Assembly: GCA_022822745.1 (NCBI GenBank)
Contig: JAJEAO010000106.1
Location: 1-44,642, forward strand
Length of the DNA stretch: 44,642 nucleotides
Direction: 5' to 3'
Source of the DNA: Acidobacteriota bacterium
GTDB taxonomy: Bacteria; Acidobacteriota; Vicinamibacteria; Marinacidobacterales; Marinacidobacteraceae
Shown: piece by piece, positions 33,333-41,486 of the stretch
Layout of the letters: every line of letters starts with the position of its first letter
Position numbering within the stretch: the stretch's first letter is position 1
Notes under the pieces: model-generated
The model's input: only the letters and a program-made list of their open reading frames with translations
Databases searched by the model: none
Told to the model about the DNA's origin: nothing
Program-made: the position numbers and the translations under genes

Positions 33333-34529
33333 ATGAAATCCACCCGCCGCGGTTTCCTGAGTCTGGCGGGCTCCGGCGGAGGCGCCGGCGCCGCGACTCT
33401 TCACGCGATCAGCGCCCGGGGCCGGGAGGCCTGGGAAGCCGAGAACGGCTTCCGCGGCGCGCCCGTGTTCCTGCCGCCGCCCGAGGCCGACGAGATCCGG
33501 ATCAGCAGCAACGAGAACCCGCTCGGTCCGGGACCGGCTGCGGTCGAGGGGCTGCGGGCCGCCTATGGCTCGATCATGCGGTACCCGATGAACGCGGCGA
33601 CGAGCGACACCGACCTGCGCCGGAAGATCGGCGGCATGTTCGGCGGTGGACCCGAGCACGTGGTGCTCGCGCCGGGATCGTCGGAGATCCTGCGCAACGC
33701 CGTGCGGGTTTACACCGGGCCGGGCCGGGCGCTGGTGACGGCCGAGTGCTCCTACGAGAACCCGATCCGCACCGCGAACTGGATGGGGGCGCCGGTCAAG
33801 GCGATCCCGATGACGGGCGGCCTCGGCCTCGACCTCGACAAGATGGCGGGCGCGGCGATCGGAGCGGGGCTCGTCTTCCTCTGCAACCCGAACAACCCCA
33901 CCGGCACGGTCCACACCCTGGCCGATGTGACGGACTTCGTGAACTTCGTCAAGAAGGAGTCGCCCTACACCGCGATCCTGCTCGACGAGGCCTACTACGA
34001 CTACGTCACGCACCCCGGCTTCGAGACGGGCGCCGAGCTCGCCATGAAGCACCGGGACGTGTTCGTGGGACGGACCTTCTCGAAGGCCTACGGGATGGCG
34101 GGGCTCCGGGTCGGCTACGCAGTCGGCCAGGCGGGCACGATCTCGAAGCTGGCGCCGCTCGCGCTCACGTTCGGAACCTCGGTCCTCTCGATCGGGGCGG
34201 CGATGGCCTCCCTGGAGGATCCCGACTACATCCGGAACGAGGTCAGGCGGAACGAGGAGGCGCGGAAGTTCACGCTCGACTTCTTCTCCAGCCACGGTCT
34301 GGATCCGGTCCCGAGCGAGACGAACTTCGTGTTCGTGGACATCGGCCGGTCGGCGAGGGAGTTCCGCGAGGCCTGCGCCGAACGCGGGGTCTTCGTGGGC
34401 CGGGATTTCCCGCCGTACGAGAACAGCCACGCCCGGATCTCGATCGGCACGCTCGACGAGATGCAGCGCGCCACCGCGGTCTTCGCGGAAGTCCTCGGAC
34501 TGCAGGCGACGGACAACCAGCAGCAGTAG
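33333..34529 (+). CDS. Tat-exported PLP aminotransferase, histidinol-phosphate aminotransferase-like (copy 1)
   Basis: The product is 398 aa. MKSTRRGFLSLAGSGGGAGA is a twin-arginine signal. Fold-type I aminotransferase motifs follow: ISSNENPLGPGP (58-69), CNPNNPTGTV (184-193), LLDEAYYDYV with Asp218, PLP-binding Lys251 in FSKAYGMAGLRVGYA, and a C-terminal HARISIGT with the substrate-carboxylate Arg. It resembles HisC, but the Tat signal implies export of the folded, PLP-loaded enzyme, so a histidine-biosynthetic role is unlikely. The substrate is unknown. It is followed after 57 bp by a paralogue. Confidence 0.88.
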   Translation: MKSTRRGFLSLAGSGGGAGAATLHAISARGREAWEAENGFRGAPVFLPPPEADEIRISSNENPLGPGPAAVEGLRAAYGSIMRYPMNAATSDTDLRRKIGGMFGGGPEHVVLAPGSSEILRNAVRVYTGPGRALVTAECSYENPIRTANWMGAPVKAIPMTGGLGLDLDKMAGAAIGAGLVFLCNPNNPTGTVHTLADVTDFVNFVKKESPYTAILLDEAYYDYVTHPGFETGAELAMKHRDVFVGRTFSKAYGMAGLRVGYAVGQAGTISKLAPLALTFGTSVLSIGAAMASLEDPDYIRNEVRRNEEARKFTLDFFSSHGLDPVPSETNFVFVDIGRSAREFREACAERGVFVGRDFPPYENSHARISIGTLDEMQRATAVFAEVLGLQATDNQQQ

Positions 34530-34586
34530 GGCCTGAAGCTCCGCTCCCCTTCCCCACGGGCCAACCACCGAGGAGGTAATCACTCC

Positions 34587-35762
34587 ATGCTCTCCCGCCG
34601 CCGATTCCTCCGGCACGCTTCCGCCGGCGCCGCCGGCCTCTACGCCGCCACGATGGTGCGGTCCCGCCTCCGCGAGCAGTACGCGTTCGCCGCGGAGATG
34701 GGGATCCAGCCCGAGGAGGCGATCAACCTCGCGAACAACGAGAACTCGCTCGGCCCCGGGGACGAGGTGATGGACGCCATCGACTCGGTCCTCGGTCCCG
34801 AAGGCGTCATCGCCGGCCGCTACCCGTTCCGCTTCCTCGGTCCGGCCACGGAAGCCATCGCCGAGAAGTTCGGCGTCAGCACGGACAACGTGCTGGTCGG
34901 CGCCGGCTCCACCCAGATTCTCGTGGACGCCACCCACCAGTACGCCAGCGCCGACAAGGCGCTCGTCGGCTCGCTCCCCACCTACGAGGAGTGCTTCGGC
35001 TACGCCGCGCTGATGGGCTACCGGACGAAGGCGGTTCCGCTCACTCCCGACTTCCGCATGGACCTCGACCAGACGCTCCACGCGGTCAAGGGGAGCGGGA
35101 TGCTGTTCTACTGCAACCCGAACAACCCGGTCGCCACGCTGGTGGATCCCTCCGACAGCAAGGACTTCCTGACTCGGGCGCTGGACACCGAGAAGGATCT
35201 CCGGATCCTCGTGGACGAGGCCTACATCGACTACGTCACGACCCCCGGACACGAGACGATGATTCCGCTGGCGCTCGAGAACCCGAGGGTCATCGTGGCC
35301 CGGACGTTCTCGAAGGCCTACGGGATGGCGGGCCTGCGCATCGGTTACGCGATCGCCCACGAGGACACGATCGCCGAGCTTTCCGACTTCCACATGGGCA
35401 ACTCGGTCAGCATCCCGGCGCTGGTGGCGGCGAACGCCGCGCTGGAGCGCGACCGGAGCAACCCCGACTTCCTGCCCGACGAGAAGAAGCGCAACGCCGA
35501 AGCCCGCGACTTCATCCTGAAGTTCTTCCGCGACCGCGGCCTCAGCGCCACCGACGCCCAGACGAACTTCATCTTCACCGATGTCGGGATGCCGGTGGAA
35601 CAGTTCCAGGCTGCGTGCGCGGCCGAGGGCCTGCGCGTCGGCCGTCCGTTCCCGCCGCTGTGGACCCGCTGCCGCATCTCCATCGGCACGATGGACGAGA
35701 TGCAGCGCGCCGCGACGAAGATGGCCAGGGTGCTCGACTCGGCCATGAAGATGGCGGCCTGA
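34587..35762 (+). CDS. Tat-exported PLP aminotransferase, histidinol-phosphate aminotransferase-like (copy 2)
   Basis: The product is 391 aa. MLSRRRFLRHASAGAAGLYA is a clear twin-arginine signal. Motifs match its neighbour: LANNENSLGPGD (48-59), CNPNNPVATL, LVDEAYIDYV with Asp210, PLP Lys243 in FSKAYGMAGLRIGYA, and RCRISIGTMDE. The TG of NPNNPTG is VA here, hinting at a different substrate pocket. GAGGAGGT about 11 bases before the ATG gives a strong ribosome site. A strong terminator follows, closing a two-gene operon. Confidence 0.88.
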   Translation: MLSRRRFLRHASAGAAGLYAATMVRSRLREQYAFAAEMGIQPEEAINLANNENSLGPGDEVMDAIDSVLGPEGVIAGRYPFRFLGPATEAIAEKFGVSTDNVLVGAGSTQILVDATHQYASADKALVGSLPTYEECFGYAALMGYRTKAVPLTPDFRMDLDQTLHAVKGSGMLFYCNPNNPVATLVDPSDSKDFLTRALDTEKDLRILVDEAYIDYVTTPGHETMIPLALENPRVIVARTFSKAYGMAGLRIGYAIAHEDTIAELSDFHMGNSVSIPALVAANAALERDRSNPDFLPDEKKRNAEARDFILKFFRDRGLSATDAQTNFIFTDVGMPVEQFQAACAAEGLRVGRPFPPLWTRCRISIGTMDEMQRAATKMARVLDSAMKMAA

Positions 35763-35781
35763 CTCCGCCGTCCTTCACCGG

Positions 35782-35809
35782 ACCCCCGGGGCTCTCGGGC
35801 CCCGGGGGT
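35782..35809 (+). terminator. Intrinsic-type terminator after the aminotransferase pair
   Basis: An 11-bp perfect stem (ACCCCCGGGGC / GCCCCGGGGGT) with a 6-nt loop is followed by TTCCTC, 19 bp after the stop codon. Confidence 0.8.
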
Positions 35810-35896
35810 TTCCTCGCGTACGGGGGGCATCCGACCGCGTCGTCCGCGGGTCTCGCGCGAAACCCGCGGATCCAGGCTGGAACTCGTACAGAAAGC

Positions 35897-35934
35897 CGGT
35901 AGCGTCTCCCGCATTGATGCGGGAGTTGCTACCG
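35897..35934. promoter_or_regulatory. Long inverted repeat across the start of the AAA/DUF4143 remnant
   Basis: CGGTAGC / GCTACCG form the outer arms and CTCCCGCA / TGCGGGAG the inner arms, with a 2-base mismatch on each side and a 4-base centre TTGA. The likely ATG lies at the centre. It could be an operator or an mRNA structure hiding the start codon. Confidence 0.6.
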
Positions 35935-36532
35935 CATTCCTCCTACCGGACGCGCATGCTCGACGGCGTGATTCCCGCGCTTCTTCTCGAGCACCCCGCC
36001 GTGTTGCTCACCGGACCGCGAGCGGTGGGAAAGACGACGACGGTCACCCGTCACGCCCGGCACATCGTTCGCCTGGACCAGCCCACCCAGGCCGCTGCGT
36101 TCCAGGCCGACCCGGATGCGGCCCTGGCCCGGCTGCCGGAGCCGGTGTTGCTGGACGAGTGGCAGGCGGTTCCGGAGCTCCTCGGGGCGGTGAAGCGCGC
36201 CGTGGACGCCACCCGCCGTCCCGGACGGTTCCTGCTGGCGGGATCGGTCGCATCGGAGGGCGACCCGCGAACGTGGCCCGGCGTCGGCCGGATCCTCCAG
36301 ATTCCGATCCATCCTCTCACGGCGGCCGAGCGATTCCGGGGGAGCGCTCCCTCGGTGCTCGACCGATTCACTGCCCGCGAGACGCTCTCTCCGCCGCGCG
36401 CGCCACCTGGCGTGGCTCCGGGACACCCTTCGGGACCGGTTCGTGGCCGGCGCCGTCCTCCACGCCGGCCAGACCCGCTTCGTTCTGGGGGACCGCCTCC
36501 AGGCGGCCCCCATCTCCACACTCTGGATCTGA
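35917..36532 (+). pseudogene. Remnant of an AAA ATPase / DUF4143 protein with internal deletion
   Basis: The N-terminal AAA_14-type ATPase is recognisable: LLTGPRAVGKTTTVTRHA (Walker A), VLLDEWQAVPELLGAVKRAV (Walker B) and GRFLLAGSVAS. After about FTARETL the frame is lost. A piece of the DUF4143 C-terminus appears in the +1 frame: RHLAWLRDTLRDRFVAGAVL ... DRLQAAPISTLWI, ending TGA at 36530-36532. Most of the roughly 200-residue middle is missing. A full-length member is about 400 aa. It is a deleted and frameshifted gene. Confidence 0.8.
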
Positions 36533-36571
36533 GCCCGCGGAGGAGGCGGTCGGCCCCCTCCCCCGGCATCA

Positions 36572-36655
36572 GATCCGGTGGGGATCCGCTCCCCAGATAG
36601 ATCCGGTCGGGATCAGCTCCCCAGATGGACCCGATCGGGATCAGCTCCCTGGATA
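36572..36655. repeat. Three tandem 28-bp repeats with a partial fourth
   Basis: The units are 36572-36599, 36600-36627 and 36628-36655, with a partial copy to about 36665. All carry the core GGGATC-GCTCCC-GGATC with a few differences. On the minus strand the rightmost copy encodes the last residues (VYPGS) and stop of the upstream rhodanese gene, so the array looks like tandem duplication of that 3' end. Confidence 0.85.
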
Positions 36656-37057
36656 GACCCGATCTCCCTCGTAGTCGCGGAGGCCGCAGAAACCGGCGAC
36701 CTCGTATCCGTTCGCAGTGAGCAGCTCCGCGGCACGCGCGGCTCTTCCGCCACCCTGTCAAGCAGTGAGGATGGGAACTCCCGACGGAAGCTCTCCCATC
36801 CTCGCCTCCAGCTCGTCCACCGGGATGTGGACGAATCCCTCGAGGGTGCCGTGCTCGGCGAGCTCCTCGGCGGTCCGCACATCGAGAAGCAGCGCGCCGT
36901 CCTGCAGCACCATGTCGATGTCCATCGCCTCGACCCGGGGGGCCGCTTCGGCGGGGTCCTCGCTGCTCGACGACGCGTCCTGCCCGTCACCGCCGGCGCA
37001 GGCCGCGAAGGCCATCCCGGCGACCAGCGCTGTCGCTGCTCTCCACCCTGCTCTCAT
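36641..37057 (-). CDS. Selenocysteine rhodanese-like lipoprotein (TGA at catalytic Cys position)
   Basis: The product is 138 aa if TGA 36760-36758 is read as Sec100. MRAGWRAATALVAGMAFAAC is a lipoprotein signal (lipobox AFAAC). The rhodanese core has LLLDVRTAEELAEHGTLEGF, VHIPVDELEARMGELP and VPILTA. The next codon is TGA, followed in frame by QGGGRAARAAELLTANGYEV and AGFCGLRDYEG, the usual sequence after the catalytic CRSG loop. The native stop is TGA 36643-36641. AGGAGG six bases before ATG 37057 fixes the start, and the ATG shares its A with the stop of the preceding gene. Rhodaneses transfer sulfur via a Cys persulfide; Sec would replace that Cys. Read without Sec, it ends just before the active site. 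Confidence 0.85.
36727..36760 (-). promoter_or_regulatory. SECIS-like hairpin after the TGA of the lipoprotein rhodanese gene
   Basis: Sixteen bases after the TGA (36760-36758) the sequence CCGCGCGTGCCGCGG (36741-36727) folds into a 5-bp stem with loop CGTGC. Bacterial SECIS hairpins sit immediately 3' of the UGA and need a G in the first two loop bases, which fits. The same 15 bases at the same distance occur in the neighbouring gene. Confidence 0.6.
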
Positions 37058-37419
37058 CACGTTCCTCCTCGCGAGACCTGATCTGCGGTGCGGTATTCGC
37101 GCGCGCCGACGTACTTCACCAGCCCGGAGTAGCCGGCGACCTCGAAACCGGCCTTCTCCAGGATCGCCGCGGCACGCGCGGCGCGGGGGCCCACCATTCA
37201 GGTGGTGAGAATCTTCCGGCCGCGGGGCAGTTCCTCCAGGCGCTCGGCGAGTTCCCCGAGGTGGATGTGCACCGCGCCGGGAATCGTCCCCGACTCGACC
37301 ACTTCTCGCGCCGTGCGGACATCGAGGAGAACGACCTCGCTCCCGGCGAGAACATCGTCCAGCTCGTCCGCGGCGACGAACGGCGCCGATGTTCCGAGCG
37401 CCCGCCCGAGAAGAGTCAC
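37057..37419 (-). CDS. Selenocysteine rhodanese-like protein, cytoplasmic paralogue (TGA at catalytic Cys position)
   Basis: The product is 120 aa if TGA 37200-37198 is read as Sec74. There is no signal peptide. The rhodanese core is FVAADELDDVLAGSEVVLLD, VRTAREVVESGTIPGAVHIH and GRKILTT. The TGA comes next, then in frame MVGPRAARAAAILEKAGFEV and AGYSGLVKYVGAREY, closely matching the lipoprotein paralogue and the normal CRxGxRA loop. The true stop is TGA 37059-37057, overlapping the next ATG (TGATG). The start is GTG 37419. Without Sec both proteins would be cut at exactly the active-site residue, an unlikely coincidence. It lies 51 bp downstream of rpmB on the same strand. Confidence 0.85.
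37167..37200 (-). promoter_or_regulatory. SECIS-like hairpin after the TGA of the cytoplasmic rhodanese gene
   Basis: Sixteen bases after TGA 37200-37198 lies CCGCGCGTGCCGCGG (37181-37167), identical to the element in the paralogue. Here one extra flanking G-C pair extends the stem to 6 bp. The 16 bases between TGA and stem differ strongly between the two genes while the hairpin is fully conserved. Confidence 0.6.
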
Positions 37420-37470
37420 GGGATCAAGAATACCAGCACCTCGGGAGGACTCCCCCCCGAATCGAGGCGT

Positions 37471-37743
37471 TCAGATCGAGACGTTGCGGGCGTGGGCGCG
37501 TGGCGGGAGAACATCCTTCAGCCGCAGGCCCCTGGATCGGAGGTACGGCAGCAGACCCTTCTTGTCGATCGTGCGCAGCGCGCGGGTGCTCAGACGGAGC
37601 CGAACCGAGCGGTCGAGCTCGGGAACCCAGACCGACTTCCATTGCAGGTTCGGCAACTGGCGCCGGCGGTTCTTGTTGTGGGCGTGGCTGATGGAGTTCC
37701 CGGCGAGGGGACGCTTCCCGGTCAGGGGGCAGGTGCGAGACAT
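37471..37743 (-). CDS. rpmB: 50S ribosomal protein L28
   Basis: The product is 90 aa. MSRTCPLTGKRPLAGNSISH, AHNKNRRRQLPNLQ and RLRLSTRALRTIDKKGLLPY are the standard L28 sequence. It is a structural component of the large ribosomal subunit. The CxxTG...H start lacks the second Cys pair of zinc-binding L28 variants. It lies between an M14 peptidase gene (27 bp upstream) and the selenocysteine rhodanese pair, all on the minus strand. Confidence 0.95.
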   Translation of the reverse strand: MSRTCPLTGKRPLAGNSISHAHNKNRRRQLPNLQWKSVWVPELDRSVRLRLSTRALRTIDKKGLLPYLRSRGLRLKDVLPPRAHARNVSI

Positions 37744-37770
37744 GGGAGACCGAATTCTAGTCCACTCGCC

Positions 37771-40383
37771 TCATCGCCCGAAGTCTTCGATCGTGGCGCC
37801 GTTCAGGGCGTTCAGGAACAGCTTGTAGGTTCCCCGCGGCTGCCCCCGGAATTGGGGCCGGAATCCGAACAGGATGACTTCACCGGCGCCGTAGGGCGCG
37901 CGCGCCATCGCGATCCGGCCCGCGATCGCCGACTCCTCCCCGAGCGCCCAGCCGCTCATGAGGAGATCCTCGTCGGCGTAGCGGGCGATCACGTCCACGT
38001 TCGGCGGCGGAGATTCGAGCGTCGTCTCCCGCCCGCCCTCGCGCTCCCGCGGCAGCGTGACCACGTCGAACGCGCGACTCCGGACGAACTGGGTCGCCAC
38101 TTCGGCCTGGACCCCGAATCCGAGCGGGTGGGCCTCGTCCACGACGGCCCGGATCAGCGAGCCCGGAATGAAGAAGCGGTCCGGCGGAAGCGAGGCTGTG
38201 GTGTTCCGCAGCGGCAGGCCGAACTGTTCGATCACGAAATCGCTGGCCTGGTCGAGCGCCACCAGGGTGCCGCCCGCCTCGACGAACCGCTGGAGCGCGA
38301 GAGAGCCCTCGAGACCGAGGCCGCCGGTGTACTCCTCGGGCATCGTGCCGGGACGGTGCCCGAGCAGGATGTCCGAAGGAGACTGGTGCGGCAGGATGAT
38401 CGCATCGAACCGACCGAGGTCCCCGCTGCGCACATCGTCGTCGGTGAGGCTGGTCAGGTCGTACTCGTAGTTCTCGAGAAGCCAGCGCGTCCAGCCCTCG
38501 TCCATGCTGGCGACCCAGGACTTGTAGAGCCCCACCCGGGTCGGCCACAGCGTGAACAGCTCGACGCCGGGGGCTTCGTCGAGTCCGGCGATCTCGAGCC
38601 CGAGCTCCGAAGCAAGGCCCTCCACCGCGGCATCGGCAGGATCCGATCGGCGCGCGACCAGGGTTCCGGCGGGGAAACTGCGACCTCCCGATGCGAACGA
38701 CTCCGCCGCCCACGCCACCTCGGCTCCGGCGGCGAGGAGGCGGTTCTGGGCGATCACGGCGGCGTTCGGTCGGTGCGAGATCGCGTATCCGAAGCGCCCG
38801 CCGCCGACCTCCCCCGCGGGCGGCCGAACCGGACCGGTCACGGGCTCGGACCGGACCTCGACGCTCGGGACCCGATCCACTCGAACCCCCATCTGCATCG
38901 GGAGCGTCCACCCGGCCAGGTCGTAGGGGGGATCCGGGGGCCCGTCCGGGCTGCGGCGGCGGTCGGGATAGGCCTGGGGCTCCAGCAGATCGTCGGCGTA
39001 GGCGGCGAACGCCTGCGCGCCCGGGACGATCCACGACTCCGCGCCATAGGCGACGCCGTCCACCTCGAAGTCCGCCAGCGCCCGCTCGACGGTGAGCCCT
39101 CCCTCGAGGAGCACGTTGACCAGGGCCGCGGACTCTCCCGGATCCCACTGCTCCGCGGGCAGGATCCAGCTCGCCTCGCTTCCCTCGATGGCGTCCCGGC
39201 CCATCCGCCAGATGTCGAGAAGCCACTTCTCCCGCAGATCCGCCGCGATGTCCAGAACGGCCATGGAGGCCGTCAGCGTGTAGCGGACCGGATCGGAGAA
39301 CCGCGACTCCCCCCCGGGCCACGGATCCGGGTAGAAGACATCGGTGCCGTCCGTCGGGGCCGCCTGCCCCCGTCGGGGGTTCCCCACGAACCGGGGCCGG
39401 TCCTCCGGGTCGTAGATCCGCGGGCTCGCCGAAGCGTGCGAGGTCTCGGTGAGCAGGCCGATCATGTTGTGGAAGTAGGGCACGGTCCGCATCCCGCCGT
39501 TCCACCACATCGAATAGATCATGTCGGAGACGACCCCCGGCATGTTCTTCATCGCGAACCGGTTCGCCATCGCGGCGCCGATCAGATTCACCGAGGTCGT
39601 CACCCCGGGGTGGATCTTCGGGTTCACCGGATCGGCGAACGGCGGCAGGAAGATGCGCGACCAGGCCGGGCCGGTCTGGTGGTGGTTGTAAACGATCTGC
39701 GGAAACCACTCGTGGTAGAGCATCCGGCTGACCGCAGCGGTCTCCGGCATGTTGTTCATGAACCAGTCGCGGTTGTTGTCGTGGCCCACGTAGTGGTGGT
39801 AGAGCTCGGGAGGGCGGGTCGTCTCGAACGGTGTGCCGAGGTTCCGCCGGTACCAGGACGCCACGATGTCGAGCCCGTCCGGATTCATGCAGGGCATGAG
39901 GATCGCGATGACGCCGTCGCGGATCCTGTCCATCTCCTCCGACTCTTCGGTCGCCATCCGGTGCGCGAGGAGCGGCATCATCTGCGCGGGCGCCACTTCG
40001 GTGGCGTGAAGGCCGGCGTCGATCCAGACGACCGCCTTTCCTTCCCGGGCGAGGCGGGTCGCTTCGTCCTCCGGGATGCGGGCGTGGGCGAGCGCTTCCG
40101 CATTCGCCCGATGTTCGTCCAGGCGCGCCAGGTTCTCCGGCGACGAGACGAACAGGACGATCAGCGGCTTTCCGAGCACGCTCTCGCCGATCTGGCGCAA
40201 CTCCACGCGCTCGCTCGCCTCCGCGAGCTGCCGGTAGTAGGCGAGGAGCTCGTCCCACATCGCGAGGCGGTGGTCGTCGCCCGGTTCGAAGCCCAGGGCC
40301 TCGGCCGGGGCGGGCTGCGCTCCCGCAGCCGCCGGGAACGCAAGCCACGCGGCCAGCAGGGTGGACGCGACCGATCGGACCAT
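37771..40383 (-). CDS. Secreted M14-family zinc carboxypeptidase-like protein
   Basis: The product is 870 aa. Signal peptide MVRSVASTLLAAWLAFPAAA..AQ. The M14 peptidase domain runs from about 30 to 400: the zinc motif HATE (His126, Glu129) in IDAGLHATEVAPAQMM, MNPDG (166-170), GHDNNRDWFMNNMPET, and NHHQTGPAWSRIF with the third zinc His (234 or 235). GLLTETSHASAS may hold the catalytic Glu. The long C-terminal half (about 500-870) is a class-I glutamine-amidotransferase-like fold (RFDAIILPHQSPSDIL, GGTLVALDQASDFVIEQFG) typical of this M14 subfamily. It probably degrades peptides in the periplasm or outside. Confidence 0.9.
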   Translation of the reverse strand: MVRSVASTLLAAWLAFPAAAGAQPAPAEALGFEPGDDHRLAMWDELLAYYRQLAEASERVELRQIGESVLGKPLIVLFVSSPENLARLDEHRANAEALAHARIPEDEATRLAREGKAVVWIDAGLHATEVAPAQMMPLLAHRMATEESEEMDRIRDGVIAILMPCMNPDGLDIVASWYRRNLGTPFETTRPPELYHHYVGHDNNRDWFMNNMPETAAVSRMLYHEWFPQIVYNHHQTGPAWSRIFLPPFADPVNPKIHPGVTTSVNLIGAAMANRFAMKNMPGVVSDMIYSMWWNGGMRTVPYFHNMIGLLTETSHASASPRIYDPEDRPRFVGNPRRGQAAPTDGTDVFYPDPWPGGESRFSDPVRYTLTASMAVLDIAADLREKWLLDIWRMGRDAIEGSEASWILPAEQWDPGESAALVNVLLEGGLTVERALADFEVDGVAYGAESWIVPGAQAFAAYADDLLEPQAYPDRRRSPDGPPDPPYDLAGWTLPMQMGVRVDRVPSVEVRSEPVTGPVRPPAGEVGGGRFGYAISHRPNAAVIAQNRLLAAGAEVAWAAESFASGGRSFPAGTLVARRSDPADAAVEGLASELGLEIAGLDEAPGVELFTLWPTRVGLYKSWVASMDEGWTRWLLENYEYDLTSLTDDDVRSGDLGRFDAIILPHQSPSDILLGHRPGTMPEEYTGGLGLEGSLALQRFVEAGGTLVALDQASDFVIEQFGLPLRNTTASLPPDRFFIPGSLIRAVVDEAHPLGFGVQAEVATQFVRSRAFDVVTLPREREGGRETTLESPPPNVDVIARYADEDLLMSGWALGEESAIAGRIAMARAPYGAGEVILFGFRPQFRGQPRGTYKLFLNALNGATIEDFGR

Positions 40384-40452
40384 GGCGGACCTCCTCCTCC
40401 GAAGCAGGCCAATGGTACGGCGGTCGGGGCGGAGGCGGAATCCGCCGCCGGC

Positions 40453-41466
40453 TCAGACCCGTTCCTTCAGCGTGACCGCGTCGAGGAACGGCATCATCCG
40501 CCGCAGCTCGGCGCCCACCGTCTCGATCCGATGGGACTGCTCCTCCCGCCGCCGTTCCATGAACCGGGGCCGTCCGGCGCGGTCTTCCTCGATCCACTCC
40601 CGGGCGTAGGCGCCGCTTCGCACATCCTCCAGGATCCGCGCCATCGCCCGGCGCGTCTCCGGGGTCACGATGCGACGCCCCCCGTGGTAGTCGCCGTGCT
40701 CGGCCGTGTCGCTGACCGAGTAGCGCATGTAGTTCAGCCCGCCCCGGTACATCAGGTCCACGATCAGCTTCAGCTCGTGGAGGCACTCGAAGTAGGCGAT
40801 CTCCGGCTGGTATCCCGCCTCCACGAGCGTCTCGAATCCGGCCTTCACCAGCTCGCTCACTCCGCCGCAGAGCACGCTCTGCTCCCCGAAGAGGTCGGTC
40901 TCGGTCTCTTCGGCGAACGTGGTCTCGATGACGCCGGCGCGGGTCAGGCCCACCGCCCGGGCGTAGGACAGCGCGAACGCGAGGGCGTTGCCGGAGGCGT
41001 CCTGCTCCACCGCCACCAGCGCCGGGGTGCCGCCGCCCTCGAGGAACAGCTCCCGCACGCGGTGCCCGGGCGCCTTGGGGGCGATCAGCGAGACATCCAC
41101 ATCCTCGGGAGGGCGGATCGTGCCGAACCGGATGTTGAAGCCGTGAGCGAACATGAGGGTGTTGCCGGCGGCGAGGCGCGGCGCCACCTGCTCCTCGTAG
41201 ATGCCCGCCTGGGTCGTGTCCGGAGTCAGGAGCATGACCACATCGGCCCACGCGGCGGCCTCGGCCCCTGGCAGCACGCTCAGGCCGTCGGCTTCCGCCC
41301 GCGCTTTCGACCGACTCCCCGGGTGGAGCGCCACCCGCACCTCGACTCCGCTGTCCCGCAGGTTCAGCGCGTGGGCGTGGCCCTGAGATCCGTAACCGAA
41401 GACTGCGACCCGCCGGGCCGTGACGAGACCGGGATCGGCGTCGTCGTCGTAGTAGATGTTGGCCAT
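40453..41466 (-). CDS. ilvC: Ketol-acid reductoisomerase
   Basis: The product is 337 aa, a class I (short) enzyme. The N-terminal Rossmann fold has [20 protein letters not shown]. The C-terminal knotted domain has Mg-binding [20 protein letters not shown] and [16 protein letters not shown]. It converts acetolactate to dihydroxyisovalerate in valine, isoleucine and leucine synthesis. AAGGAG eight bases before the ATG sets the start at 41466. It lies 20 bp after ilvN in the ilvB-ilvN-ilvC operon. Confidence 0.96.
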   Translation of the reverse strand: MANIYYDDDADPGLVTARRVAVFGYGSQGHAHALNLRDSGVEVRVALHPGSRSKARAEADGLSVLPGAEAAAWADVVMLLTPDTTQAGIYEEQVAPRLAAGNTLMFAHGFNIRFGTIRPPEDVDVSLIAPKAPGHRVRELFLEGGGTPALVAVEQDASGNALAFALSYARAVGLTRAGVIETTFAEETETDLFGEQSVLCGGVSELVKAGFETLVEAGYQPEIAYFECLHELKLIVDLMYRGGLNYMRYSVSDTAEHGDYHGGRRIVTPETRRAMARILEDVRSGAYAREWIEEDRAGRPRFMERRREEQSHRIETVGAELRRMMPFLDAVTLKERV

Positions 41467-41486
41467 GGAAGGAACTCCTTGAAGTC

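Noticed and set aside
36572-36655. CRISPR array
   Set aside because: The 28-bp units are directly adjacent with no spacers and no cas genes are near; it is a tandem duplication.
36641-37419. The two rhodanese genes as simple truncated proteins or nonsense pseudogenes
   Set aside because: Both would have to be broken by the same codon at the same catalytic residue while the sequence beyond stays conserved and in frame, with coupled stop-start overlap intact. Selenocysteine explains all of this.
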